The notes under the pieces: generated by a model | Seen by the model: only the letters and a program-made list of their open reading frames with translations | What the model was told of the DNA's origin: nothing | Database searches by the model: none | Program-made: the position numbers and the translations under genes | DNA from: JBCDBH01 sp039184055 | Lineage (GTDB): Bacteria; Acidobacteriota; Thermoanaerobaculia; Multivoradales; J023 | Reading direction: 5' to 3' | NCBI GenBank assembly: GCA_039184055.1 | Contig: JBCDBH010000019.1 | Span: 1 to 32,418, forward strand | Length of the DNA stretch: 32,418 nt | Shown: positions 25,818-32,418 of the stretch, piece by piece | Numbering within the stretch: the first letter of the stretch is position 1 | Layout: each line of letters begins with the position of its first letter

Positions 25818-27020
25818 ATGAGCGTTCCTTTCTTCCGGCCGGATCTTCCCGACGCCGAAATCGACGAGGTCGTGGCCACCCTACGGTCGGGCTGGCTGAC
25901 CACCGGGCCCCGCACCAAGCGTTTCGAGGTCGAGTTCGCCGCCGCCGTCGGCGCCGAGCACGCTCTGGCGGTGAACTCGTGCACCGCCGCGATGCATCTG
26001 GCACTCGCCGTGCTCGGCTTGGGCAAAGGCCAAGCGGTCTTGGTGCCCACCATGACCTTTGCCGCCACCGCCGAGGTGGTGCGGTATTTCGACGCGGTAC
26101 CGATCCTGGTGGATTGTCATGCCGACACGCTGCACATCGATCTCGCCGACGCCGAACACAAGCTCGAAGCTCTCGCGACGGGGCGATTGGGTGAGCCGTT
26201 CAAAGGGCTCGAACCGGTGGGCATCATGCCGGTGCACGTCGCCGGATTGATGATGGATATGCAGGCGGTGCGCGCCTTCGCCGATCGGCACGGTCTATGG
26301 ATCGTCGAAGACGCGGCGCATGCCTTCCCCGCCGCCCAACGGCTCGACGACGGCAGCTGGCGGCGCTGTGGCGAAAACACCGCCGAGGTGACCTGCTACT
26401 CGTTCTACGCCAACAAGACGATCACCACCGGCGAAGGCGGCATGGCGGTGACCGCCGACGCCGACCGCGACGCCGAGATGCGATCGCTATCACTTCACGG
26501 GCTGTCGAACGACGCCTGGGGCCGCTATACGGTCAAGGGCTCGTGGGATTACCGCATTCTGGCCCCGGGCTATAAATACAACCTCACCGACATCGCCTCG
26601 GCGATCGGTCTTCACCAGCTCGCCCGCGCCGACGCCCTGCGTGACGCCCGCGCTGCACGCGCCCAGCGCTATCTCGACGCCTTCGCCCCGCTCGCCGCCG
26701 ACGGCCGTGTCGAGCTGCCACCCGATCCCGACGGCTTTCGGCACGCCTGGCATCTCTTCTATCTCCGTATCGCCGAGGATCTCGACCGCGACGAGCTGCT
26801 GGCGACGCTCCGCGCCCGGGGTATCGGCACCTCGGTGCATTGGCGTCCGCTTCATCTGCATCCATATTACGGCGACAGCTACGGGTGGACGCCAGAGCAG
26901 CTTCCCGTGACCACCAGGGAGTGGCGGCGTCTGGTCTCCCTACCGCTCTTTCCCACCCTCAGCGAAGAGGAGCAAACGACGGTGATCGACGCCGTCACCG
27001 AGCTCTGCCGGGCGGTATGA
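25818..27020 (+). CDS. DegT/DnrJ/EryC1/StrS-family sugar aminotransferase
   Basis: This 400-residue PLP enzyme is of the type that makes amino sugars from nucleotide-bound keto sugars. Family features are the N-terminal LRSGWLTTGPRTKRFE, AVNSCTAAMHLAL, VPTMTFAATAEVVRYF, and VEDAAHAFPAA. CYSFYANKTITTGEGGM contains the PLP-binding Lys, and GYKYNLTDIASAIGLHQL and SVHWRPLHLHPYY follow. ATG 25818 begins right at the homologous N-terminus. Its stop overlaps the start of the next gene by 4 nt (ATGA). Together they probably make and transfer an amino-deoxy sugar onto undecaprenyl phosphate, as in PglE/PglC systems. The exact sugar is unknown. Confidence 0.92.
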   Translation: MSVPFFRPDLPDAEIDEVVATLRSGWLTTGPRTKRFEVEFAAAVGAEHALAVNSCTAAMHLALAVLGLGKGQAVLVPTMTFAATAEVVRYFDAVPILVDCHADTLHIDLADAEHKLEALATGRLGEPFKGLEPVGIMPVHVAGLMMDMQAVRAFADRHGLWIVEDAAHAFPAAQRLDDGSWRRCGENTAEVTCYSFYANKTITTGEGGMAVTADADRDAEMRSLSLHGLSNDAWGRYTVKGSWDYRILAPGYKYNLTDIASAIGLHQLARADALRDARAARAQRYLDAFAPLAADGRVELPPDPDGFRHAWHLFYLRIAEDLDRDELLATLRARGIGTSVHWRPLHLHPYYGDSYGWTPEQLPVTTREWRRLVSLPLFPTLSEEEQTTVIDAVTELCRAV

Positions 27021-27664
27021 AGGGTCTGCCCCGAGTCGTCGAAGCGACGGCGGCCGCGCTCGCCCTGTGGTTCGCGGCCCCTGTGCTGGTCGTGATCGCC
27101 GTCTTGATCAAGGCGAGCTCCCCAGGCCCCGTGCTCTTTCGCCAAGAGCGGGTCGGTCGACACGGCAGGCCGTTCACCCTGCTCAAATTCCGCTCGATGC
27201 GGACCGGCCATCGCGGCCTGCTCGTCACCGCCGCGGGCGATGGTCGCATCACCCCGATCGGTGCCCTGCTGCGCACCACCAAGCTCGACGAGCTTCCCAC
27301 CTTGTGGCACGTCGTGCGGGGGGAGATGAGTCTGGTCGGGCCACGTCCCGAAGTGCCCCGCTACGTCGACCTCGACAACCCTCTATGGCGTGAGGTGCTC
27401 GCAGCACGTCCCGGGATCACCGACCCGGTCACGCTGCGTCTACGCAACGAAGAAGAGCTGCTCGCCACGGTCGAAGACGATCGAGACACCTGGTATCGCG
27501 ACGTCCTGGCGCCGTGGAAGCTACGCGGCTATGCCGACTACCAACGTCGACGCAGCGCCCTCACCGATCTCGTCGTCCTCGTCGACACCCTGCTCGCCAT
27601 CGTCCGACCCCATCGCCAGCCCCCGCCGAGTCGCGACGAGATCGAGTCTCATTCAACATCTTGA
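27017..27664 (+). CDS. PglC-like monotopic phosphoglycosyl transferase
   Basis: This 215-residue enzyme belongs to the small bacterial sugar transferase family, which moves a sugar-1-phosphate from a UDP-sugar to undecaprenyl phosphate at the inner membrane. An N-terminal hydrophobic re-entrant helix (about residues 10-32) leads into SPGPVLFRQERVGRHGRPF and LLKFRSMRT. The catalytic Asp-Glu pair is in TKLDELPTLWHV, followed by GEMSLVGPRPEVPRY and ARPGITDPVTLR. The length matches the minimal PglC type without the extra membrane domain of WbaP. It is coupled to the aminotransferase upstream and would start an O-antigen, capsule or protein-glycan chain. Confidence 0.92.
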   Translation: MKGLPRVVEATAAALALWFAAPVLVVIAVLIKASSPGPVLFRQERVGRHGRPFTLLKFRSMRTGHRGLLVTAAGDGRITPIGALLRTTKLDELPTLWHVVRGEMSLVGPRPEVPRYVDLDNPLWREVLAARPGITDPVTLRLRNEEELLATVEDDRDTWYRDVLAPWKLRGYADYQRRRSALTDLVVLVDTLLAIVRPHRQPPPSRDEIESHSTS

Positions 27665-27691
27665 GCTGGATCGCTCCAACGAATTGATCAG

Positions 27692-27741
27692 TTTTTCCTA
27701 GAAACCGTCATCCACCCCTGATTCACTCCAGCTCGTCACAG
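27692..27741 (+). promoter_or_regulatory. Conserved upstream block of TonB receptor copy 1
   Basis: A stretch starting with a T-run and containing TAGAAACCGTCAT and CTCGTCACAG recurs almost unchanged at 31050-31098, in front of the second receptor. It precedes the sigma-54 promoter, so it may hold activator-binding sites. The gene-free stretch 27665-27972 contains this block, the promoter and three hairpins. Confidence 0.6.
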
Positions 27742-27761
27742 CCAACCTGATCGAATAGGGT

Positions 27762-27777
27762 TGGCACACGAGTTGCA
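27762..27777 (+). promoter_or_regulatory. Sigma-54 (RpoN) promoter
   Basis: TGGCAC, 5 nt, then TTGCA gives the canonical core with GG (27763-27764) and GC (27775-27776) exactly 10 nt apart. Transcription would start near 27788, leaving a leader of about 185 nt before the receptor start at 27973. The sequence fits the consensus at nearly every position. Confidence 0.75.
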
Positions 27778-27794
27778 ATTCACAGTGTCCAGCG

Positions 27795-27818
27795 TGTCGG
27801 GCGACAGTCGCCGCGACA
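27795..27818 (+). promoter_or_regulatory. Hairpin near the 5' end of the receptor 1 mRNA
   Basis: GGCGAC and GTCGCC flank a single A, inside outer arms TGTCG and CGACA. The dyad lies just after the predicted sigma-54 start site. It is not conserved in the second receptor leader. Confidence 0.4.
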
Positions 27819-27901
27819 TGAAAATCACAAAGAGTCTCGTGTTTCCGGGCATCTTCATTGGACACACAGAGGGTATCTACGCCCAAAACACATCTTTGTG
27901 A

Positions 27902-27951
27902 CCGGCAATGAATCCATCATCGCCGGCCCAACCGGTCGAGACAATCTCGAC
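27902..27951 (+). promoter_or_regulatory. Two-hairpin leader element of TonB receptor copy 1
   Basis: Hairpin I is CCGGCAATGA (27902-27911) with TCATCGCCGG (27917-27926), with one mismatch and the loop ATCCA. Hairpin II is GTCGAGA (27935-27941) with TCTCGAC (27945-27951), with loop CAA. The ribosome binding site GGAGG follows about 12 nt later. The equivalent element at 31242-31296 keeps both stems with paired base changes, which argues for a functional RNA structure. Confidence 0.65.
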
Positions 27952-27972
27952 TTGCTCCCTACGGAGGAACAC

Positions 27973-30936
27973 ATGGACACTCGTCAGAAACCTTTCAACC
28001 CACTCAGCCGGGCATTCGGCACGGGGCTCTTGATCGCGCTCGCGCTGCTGCTCGTCGCCATCCCCGCATTCGCGCAAGCTCCGGGTGGCAACGTCTACGC
28101 CACCACCACCGACTCCGACGGCGCGAAGCTGCCGGGCGTCACCGTCACCTTGAACGGTCAAGGCGCGCCCCAGGTCGCGGTCTCCGACGTCAACGGTGAA
28201 GCTCGCTTTCTCAATCTGTCGCCGGGCGACTACCAGCTCCAAGCGACGCTCGAGGGCTTCCAGCCCGTCGAAACCTCGATCGCTGTCCGAGTCGACCGCA
28301 ACACCACGCTCGACATTGTGATGACGACCGACTTCGGCGACATCATCACGGTCACCGGTGGCGACGCCCTGCTCGATCCGCGCAAGGTCACCGCCGGTAC
28401 CTCGGTGGAACAGATCGAGCTGGAAAAGATCCCGACCGCGCGTGATCCGTGGGCGATCCTGCAGACCGTTCCCGGTGTCAAGGTCGACCGGATCAACGTC
28501 GGTGGCAACGAGAGTGGGCAGCAATCGCAATACATCGGCCCCGGCTCGTCCGGCGACAACGCGGTGTGGTCGATCGACGGCGTCGTGATCACCGACATGT
28601 CGGCGGTCGGCTCGTCGCCGCTCTACTACGACTTCGGCTCCTTCGAGGAAATGAACATCTCCACCGGTGGCTCGGACGCCGCGTTGTCGACCGGCGGCGT
28701 GACCCTCAACATGGTCACCAAGCGCGGCACCAACGAGTGGCGTGGCTCGGGTCGCTACTTCTATGGCGACGACTCGACCCAGGGCGACCTGGAATTCGAC
28801 GCCAGCGACCTCGGTCAAGCCGGACCGTGGAACGGCGACAACGCACAGGAAGAGTTCAGGCAGGGCAACCGCATCGTCGAGAACACCGACTACGGTGCCG
28901 AGCTCGGCGGCCCGATCGTCCGCGACCGGGTGTGGTTCTGGGCCAACTACGGCCGTCAGCAGCCCAAGAAACTGACCATCAACGACTTCCCGGACAACAC
29001 CGATCTCGAGAGCTTCGGTGGCAAGATCAACGCCCAAATCACCTCGGGCAACTCGGCGGTCGCCTTCTACAACAACGGCGAGAAGACCGTCGTCGGTCGT
29101 AACGCAAGTCCCACTCGGCCAGGCCCGGCGGCCTGGAATCAGAGTGGACCGAACGAGGTGATCAAGCTCGAAGACACGCAGATCGTCAACTCGAGCTTCT
29201 TCGTCACCGGCATGATCGCAACGGTCGACAGCGAGTTCGTCCTCACCCCTCAGGGTGGCTTTCCGGATGGTCCCGTGGCCGATCTCGACCCGGACAACAT
29301 CTGGCGCAACAACTTCCAGCACTACGAGACCACCCGGCCCCAGGACCAGGCGCGTCTCGACGGGTCGTACTTCCTCACCACCGGTGAGATCAGCCACGAG
29401 CTGAAATTCGGCGCCGGCTATCGCTCGGTCGACACCACCTCGTTGCTCGCCTGGCCGCAGCAAATGATCAGCCTCTCCGTGGCCGGCCTCGCCGCGCTCA
29501 ACCGCGAAGGCATCACCGCGGTCTCGAGCGACTACACCTCGCTCTTCGCGCAGGACACCCTGAGCATCGGCAACGCGACGATCAACGTCGGTCTGCGTTA
29601 CGACGCCCAAGACGGTCAGCTCGACAGCGCCACGGTGCGCGGCGTACCGGGTTTCGAAGATGCCGATCCGGCGAGTGGCTTCCGTGGTCTGCCGACCGCG
29701 ACCTTCAACGGTGGCGACGACGGCTTCGACTGGGAGACGATCACCCCGCGTATCGGCGTCACCTGGGCCCTCGGTGAAGAGCGGATGACCCTCCTTCGGG
29801 CCAGCTACTCGCAATTTGCCGACCAGCTGTCGCACGGTACCGTCAGTCAGATCTGGCCCGTCGCCGGCTCCTTCGCCTACTTCACGTTCACCGATCTGAA
29901 CGGCGACGGTCAAGCGACCGACTTCAGCGAGATCAATCGTGACGGTTTCCTCTTCGATACCGGCTACGACCCGCTCGCCCAGACCTCGGTCAACCAGGTC
30001 GACCCGTCGTACAACGCCCCGCTCACCGACGAGCTGATCCTCGGTGTCGAGCACCAGATCGCCCCTGAGCTGGTGATCGGCCTCCAGGGCACCTACCGGA
30101 TCCTCAGCGACCTCGCCGAAAACGAGCGTCTGGTGATCGGTGAAGACGGCGCCATCCGCACCCATCGTCGCGACGACTACGTGCTCGCCGGCACCGTCGA
30201 AGGCACCCTGCCCGATGGCTCGTCCTACAGCGTGCCCTACTACGGTCTGCGTGACGGCATCTCCGAAACGCAGGGCTTCCGGCTCGAAAACGGTGATCGC
30301 GAGCAGGAATACCTCGGTCTTTCACTCTCCTTCACCAAGCGTCTCGCCAACCGCTGGATGCTGCGTGGCAACGTCACCTGGTCCGACTGGACCTGGGACA
30401 TCCCCGAGAGCGAGCTCGAAGATCCCAACACGTACCTCGGCAACCTCAATGTCGACGGCGCCGACGTCCTCTTCGGCTCGGGCGCGGCCTCGGGCGCCAA
30501 AGGCAACGTCTACATCAACAGCGATTGGAGCTACAGCGTGAGCGCCCTCTACCAGATCGCTCCCGACCGTCCGTGGGGCTTCAATGCCGGTCTAGCGCTC
30601 AACGGTCGTCAGGGGTATCCCACCCCGTACTTCCGTGGCAACGTCGCCCTACCGGGCATCAGCACCGGTGCCGACACCGCCGGCACCGCGCCGATCCAGG
30701 TCGCCGACTCCGACGACTTCCGCAACGAAGACGTCGTCCTCGTCGACGCCCGGCTCGAAAAAGAAGTCCAATTCGGCGACCTCGGTGTCACCTTCAGCAT
30801 CGACGGCTTCAACCTCTTCAACGAGTCCAACGTTCTGCAACGTCAAAGCCGTCTCAACGTCGGTAACGCCGACCACGTCCAGGAAATCCTGAGCCCACGC
30901 GTCTTCCGCTTCGGCGTGCGGTTCAGCTTCAACTGA
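27973..30936 (+). CDS. Oar-like TonB-dependent receptor, copy 1
   Basis: This 987-residue outer membrane protein has an unusually long polar n-region (MDTRQKPFNPLSR) before the hydrophobic signal segment, cut near AFAQ. A carboxypeptidase-regulatory-like Ig domain follows (about residues 40-110; LPGVTVTLNG, LSPGDYQLQATLEGF). The plug domain (about 115-240) contains RDPWAILQTVPGVKVDRINV and GDNAVWSIDGVVITD. The long beta-barrel has many aromatic strands and ends FRFGVRFSFN, typical for barrel insertion. It probably imports an oligosaccharide or other large ligand using the TonB-ExbBD system; the ligand cannot be named. ATG 27973 has GGAGG upstream and starts the sequence shared with copy 2. 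It is probably under sigma-54 control. Confidence 0.92.
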   Translation: MDTRQKPFNPLSRAFGTGLLIALALLLVAIPAFAQAPGGNVYATTTDSDGAKLPGVTVTLNGQGAPQVAVSDVNGEARFLNLSPGDYQLQATLEGFQPVETSIAVRVDRNTTLDIVMTTDFGDIITVTGGDALLDPRKVTAGTSVEQIELEKIPTARDPWAILQTVPGVKVDRINVGGNESGQQSQYIGPGSSGDNAVWSIDGVVITDMSAVGSSPLYYDFGSFEEMNISTGGSDAALSTGGVTLNMVTKRGTNEWRGSGRYFYGDDSTQGDLEFDASDLGQAGPWNGDNAQEEFRQGNRIVENTDYGAELGGPIVRDRVWFWANYGRQQPKKLTINDFPDNTDLESFGGKINAQITSGNSAVAFYNNGEKTVVGRNASPTRPGPAAWNQSGPNEVIKLEDTQIVNSSFFVTGMIATVDSEFVLTPQGGFPDGPVADLDPDNIWRNNFQHYETTRPQDQARLDGSYFLTTGEISHELKFGAGYRSVDTTSLLAWPQQMISLSVAGLAALNREGITAVSSDYTSLFAQDTLSIGNATINVGLRYDAQDGQLDSATVRGVPGFEDADPASGFRGLPTATFNGGDDGFDWETITPRIGVTWALGEERMTLLRASYSQFADQLSHGTVSQIWPVAGSFAYFTFTDLNGDGQATDFSEINRDGFLFDTGYDPLAQTSVNQVDPSYNAPLTDELILGVEHQIAPELVIGLQGTYRILSDLAENERLVIGEDGAIRTHRRDDYVLAGTVEGTLPDGSSYSVPYYGLRDGISETQGFRLENGDREQEYLGLSLSFTKRLANRWMLRGNVTWSDWTWDIPESELEDPNTYLGNLNVDGADVLFGSGAASGAKGNVYINSDWSYSVSALYQIAPDRPWGFNAGLALNGRQGYPTPYFRGNVALPGISTGADTAGTAPIQVADSDDFRNEDVVLVDARLEKEVQFGDLGVTFSIDGFNLFNESNVLQRQSRLNVGNADHVQEILSPRVFRFGVRFSFN

Positions 30937-30964
30937 GAGCGGTAACCTCCTCCGCTCACGGTCA

Positions 30965-30993
30965 AGGCCGGCCTTCGGGCCGGCCTCTTTTTT
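30965..30993 (+). terminator. Intrinsic terminator with TTCG loop
   Basis: AGGCCGGCC (30965-30973) and GGCCGGCCT (30978-30986) form a perfect stem closed by a TTCG tetraloop and followed by six T (30988-30993). It lies 28 nt after the stop of receptor copy 1 and should separate the two receptor genes. Confidence 0.95.
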
Positions 30994-31049
30994 GCCCGAG
31001 AACATGGGCGATTCAGCCTTTTGAGCGCCACTTCGAGATCTTGACCGTC

Positions 31050-31098
31050 TTTTTGTAGAAACCGTCATTCAACCCCGATCGATACCGCCTCGTCACAG
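31050..31098 (+). promoter_or_regulatory. Conserved upstream block of TonB receptor copy 2
   Basis: This is the counterpart of 27692-27741, with the T-run, TAGAAACCGTCAT and CTCGTCACAG kept. Downstream, at the position of the sigma-54 promoter of copy 1, the -12 core TTGCA (31117-31121) remains, but the -24 GG is CC (31107-31108), so that promoter is probably inactive. Confidence 0.55.
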
Positions 31099-31241
31099 AC
31101 AGATGACCGAAACAGATTGCACAATAGTAGCCTTGCTCCACAACACGTCGAAGGGCGTGAGATACACATAAGAGACCAAGTGTTTCAAGGCTTCTCATGG
31201 ACACAACGAGGGAGAGTCACGCCTGAGACACCTCTTTGTGG

Positions 31242-31296
31242 CCGACGATGAATCAATCATCGCCGGAATGACCGATCGAGCCCATCAAGGCTCGAT
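31242..31296 (+). promoter_or_regulatory. Two-hairpin leader element of TonB receptor copy 2
   Basis: Hairpin I is CCGACGATGA (31242-31251) with TCATCGCCGG (31257-31266), loop ATCAA, with one mismatch at a different place than in copy 1. Hairpin II is ATCGAGCC (31275-31282) with GGCTCGAT (31289-31296), a perfect 8-bp stem. Compared with copy 1, a G-C pair became A-T and an A-T pair became C-G. GGGAGG follows before the ATG at 31312. Confidence 0.65.
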
Positions 31297-31311
31297 TCCT
31301 GGGAGGAACTC

Positions 31312-32418
31312 ATGGACACTCGCAAGAAACCTTTCAACCCGCGTATCGGTGCGTTCGTCACAGCGCTACTCATCGGCCTTTTGCTCGGCGCGCTACCGGC
31401 GACCGCGCAGACCCCGGACGGTAACGTCTACGCCACCACGACCGACGGCGAAGGTGAACCGTTGCCTGGTGTCACCGTGACCCTGAGCGGTCAGGGCGCG
31501 CCACAGATCGCCATCTCCGACACCAGCGGCGAGGTGCGTTTTCTCAGCCTGTCGCCCGGTACCTATCAGCTCGAAGCCGCGCTCGAGGGCTTTCAGACCG
31601 TGAAGAGCGACGTCGCGGTGCGGGTGGGTCGCAACACCAGCCTCGACATCGTCATGGCGACGACGTTCGAAGACGTGATCCTGGTCACCGGAGGTGACGC
31701 CTTGATCGATCCACGCAAGATCACCACCGGAGCCGCCGTGGAGCAAATCGAGCTCGAGAAGATCCCGACCTCACGTGATCCGTGGGCCATTCTCCAGACG
31801 GTCCCCGGGGTCAAGATGGACCGCATCAACGTCGGCGGCAACGAGAGCGGTCAGCAATCGCAATACGTCGGTCCCGGTTCGGATGGCGACAACGCCGTAT
31901 GGTCGATCGACGGCGTCGTCATCACCGACATGGCAGCGGTGGGCTCCTCACCGCTCTACTATGACTTCGACGCCTTCGAAGAGATGAACATCTCCACCGG
32001 TGGCTCGGACGCCAGCCTTTCGACCGGCGGTGTGACCCTCAACATGGTCACCAAACGTGGTACCAACGAGTGGCGCGGCTCGGGGCGCTATTTCTACAGC
32101 GACGACTCGACCCAGGCCGACCTGGAGTTCGACACCAACGACCTCGGTCAGGCCGGGCCGTGGAACAACGACACCGCGCAGGAAGAGTTCAGCCAAGGCA
32201 ACCGGATCGTCGAGATCACCGATTACGGTGTTGAGCTCGGCGGCCCGATCGTCCGCGACCGCTTGTGGTTCTGGGCCAACTATGGTCGCCAGCAGCCCAA
32301 GAAACTGACCATCAACGACTTTCCGGACAACACCGACCTCGAGAACTTCGGTGGCAAGATCAACGCTCAGATCACCCCGAGCAACTCGGCGATCGCCTTC
32401 TACACCGGCGGCGAAAAA
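31312..32418 (+). CDS. Oar-like TonB-dependent receptor, copy 2 (3' truncated by window)
   Basis: The frame is open from ATG 31312 to the last base (369 codons), so the gene continues beyond the window. The protein aligns with copy 1 without gaps after the signal peptide, which is two residues shorter here (MDTRKKPFNP..., cut near ATAQ). The regulatory-like domain and the plug (RDPWAILQTVPGVKMDRINV, GDNAVWSIDGVVITDMA) are nearly the same; substitutions are scattered, many conservative. It ends within the early barrel. This is clearly a tandem duplicate that took its leader along. Differences in the barrel, outside the window, would decide whether the ligand changed. Confidence 0.92.
   Translation, partial: MDTRKKPFNPRIGAFVTALLIGLLLGALPATAQTPDGNVYATTTDGEGEPLPGVTVTLSGQGAPQIAISDTSGEVRFLSLSPGTYQLEAALEGFQTVKSDVAVRVGRNTSLDIVMATTFEDVILVTGGDALIDPRKITTGAAVEQIELEKIPTSRDPWAILQTVPGVKMDRINVGGNESGQQSQYVGPGSDGDNAVWSIDGVVITDMAAVGSSPLYYDFDAFEEMNISTGGSDASLSTGGVTLNMVTKRGTNEWRGSGRYFYSDDSTQADLEFDTNDLGQAGPWNNDTAQEEFSQGNRIVEITDYGVELGGPIVRDRLWFWANYGRQQPKKLTINDFPDNTDLENFGGKINAQITPSNSAIAFYTGGEK

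Noticed and set aside
27877..30165. 762-codon open frame antisense to TonB receptor copy 1
   Set aside because: It is a shadow created by GC-rich codon usage; its translation has biased Val/Gly/Asp/Arg composition and no domain, while the sense strand is a clear receptor.

Overview
The window is about 32.4 kb of GC-rich, tightly packed bacterial chromosome. It shows no rRNA, tRNA, insertion sequence, phage gene or CRISPR array. The gene mix points to a diderm, most likely an Acidobacteriota relative. It includes two large Oar-like TonB-dependent receptors with an N-terminal carboxypeptidase-regulatory-like domain, a Ser/Thr kinase fused to tetratricopeptide repeats, secreted beta-helix proteins, a YdbH-type AsmA-like protein and an LpxH-like phosphatase. 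The phylum is an inference from gene content, not from a marker gene.

Positions 1-332 hold the 3' end of a plus-strand nitrilase-superfamily gene. It shares a CTAG with the stop of the next, convergent gene. From 11911 down to 329 ten genes run on the minus strand with short gaps or overlaps: a YdbH-like protein, a DUF1318/YdbL-type lipoprotein carrying a YnbE-like start, a YqeY protein, a small ORF that looks like the C-terminal winged helices of SelB, a CoA-binding protein, a DnaC-like AAA+ ATPase, a SPOR-SpoIID protein, a CoA-transferase, a small membrane protein and trehalose synthase.

From 12070 the plus strand carries the kinase-TPR protein. It overlaps tail-to-tail with a minus-strand protein of unknown function. 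Next come a sigma-54 activator (GAF-AAA-Fis), a PAP2 phosphatase, two GT4 glycosyltransferases and an LpxH-like phosphoesterase. The last four look like a membrane glycolipid module. A strong hairpin separates this module from a minus-strand beta-helix protein. A GNAT acetyltransferase and a second secreted beta-helix protein follow; the latter has a near-consensus sigma-70 promoter, a leader hairpin and a textbook terminator.

The minus-strand pair YIP1-pyrF follows, and then an overlapping plus-strand pair, a DegT-type aminotransferase and a PglC-like phosphoglycosyl transferase. The window closes with two tandem TonB-dependent receptor paralogues, the second cut by the window end. The duplication includes the intergenic leader. 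Both leaders keep two hairpins just before the ribosome binding site, and the second hairpin shows compensatory base changes. The first copy also has a near-perfect sigma-54 promoter whose -24 element is absent from the second copy. This leader pair is the most interesting undescribed element I can see.

Several genes lack a Shine-Dalgarno sequence and instead have a -10-like hexamer (TAGCAT, TACACT, TATACT) 6-9 nt before the start codon, which suggests leaderless transcripts.
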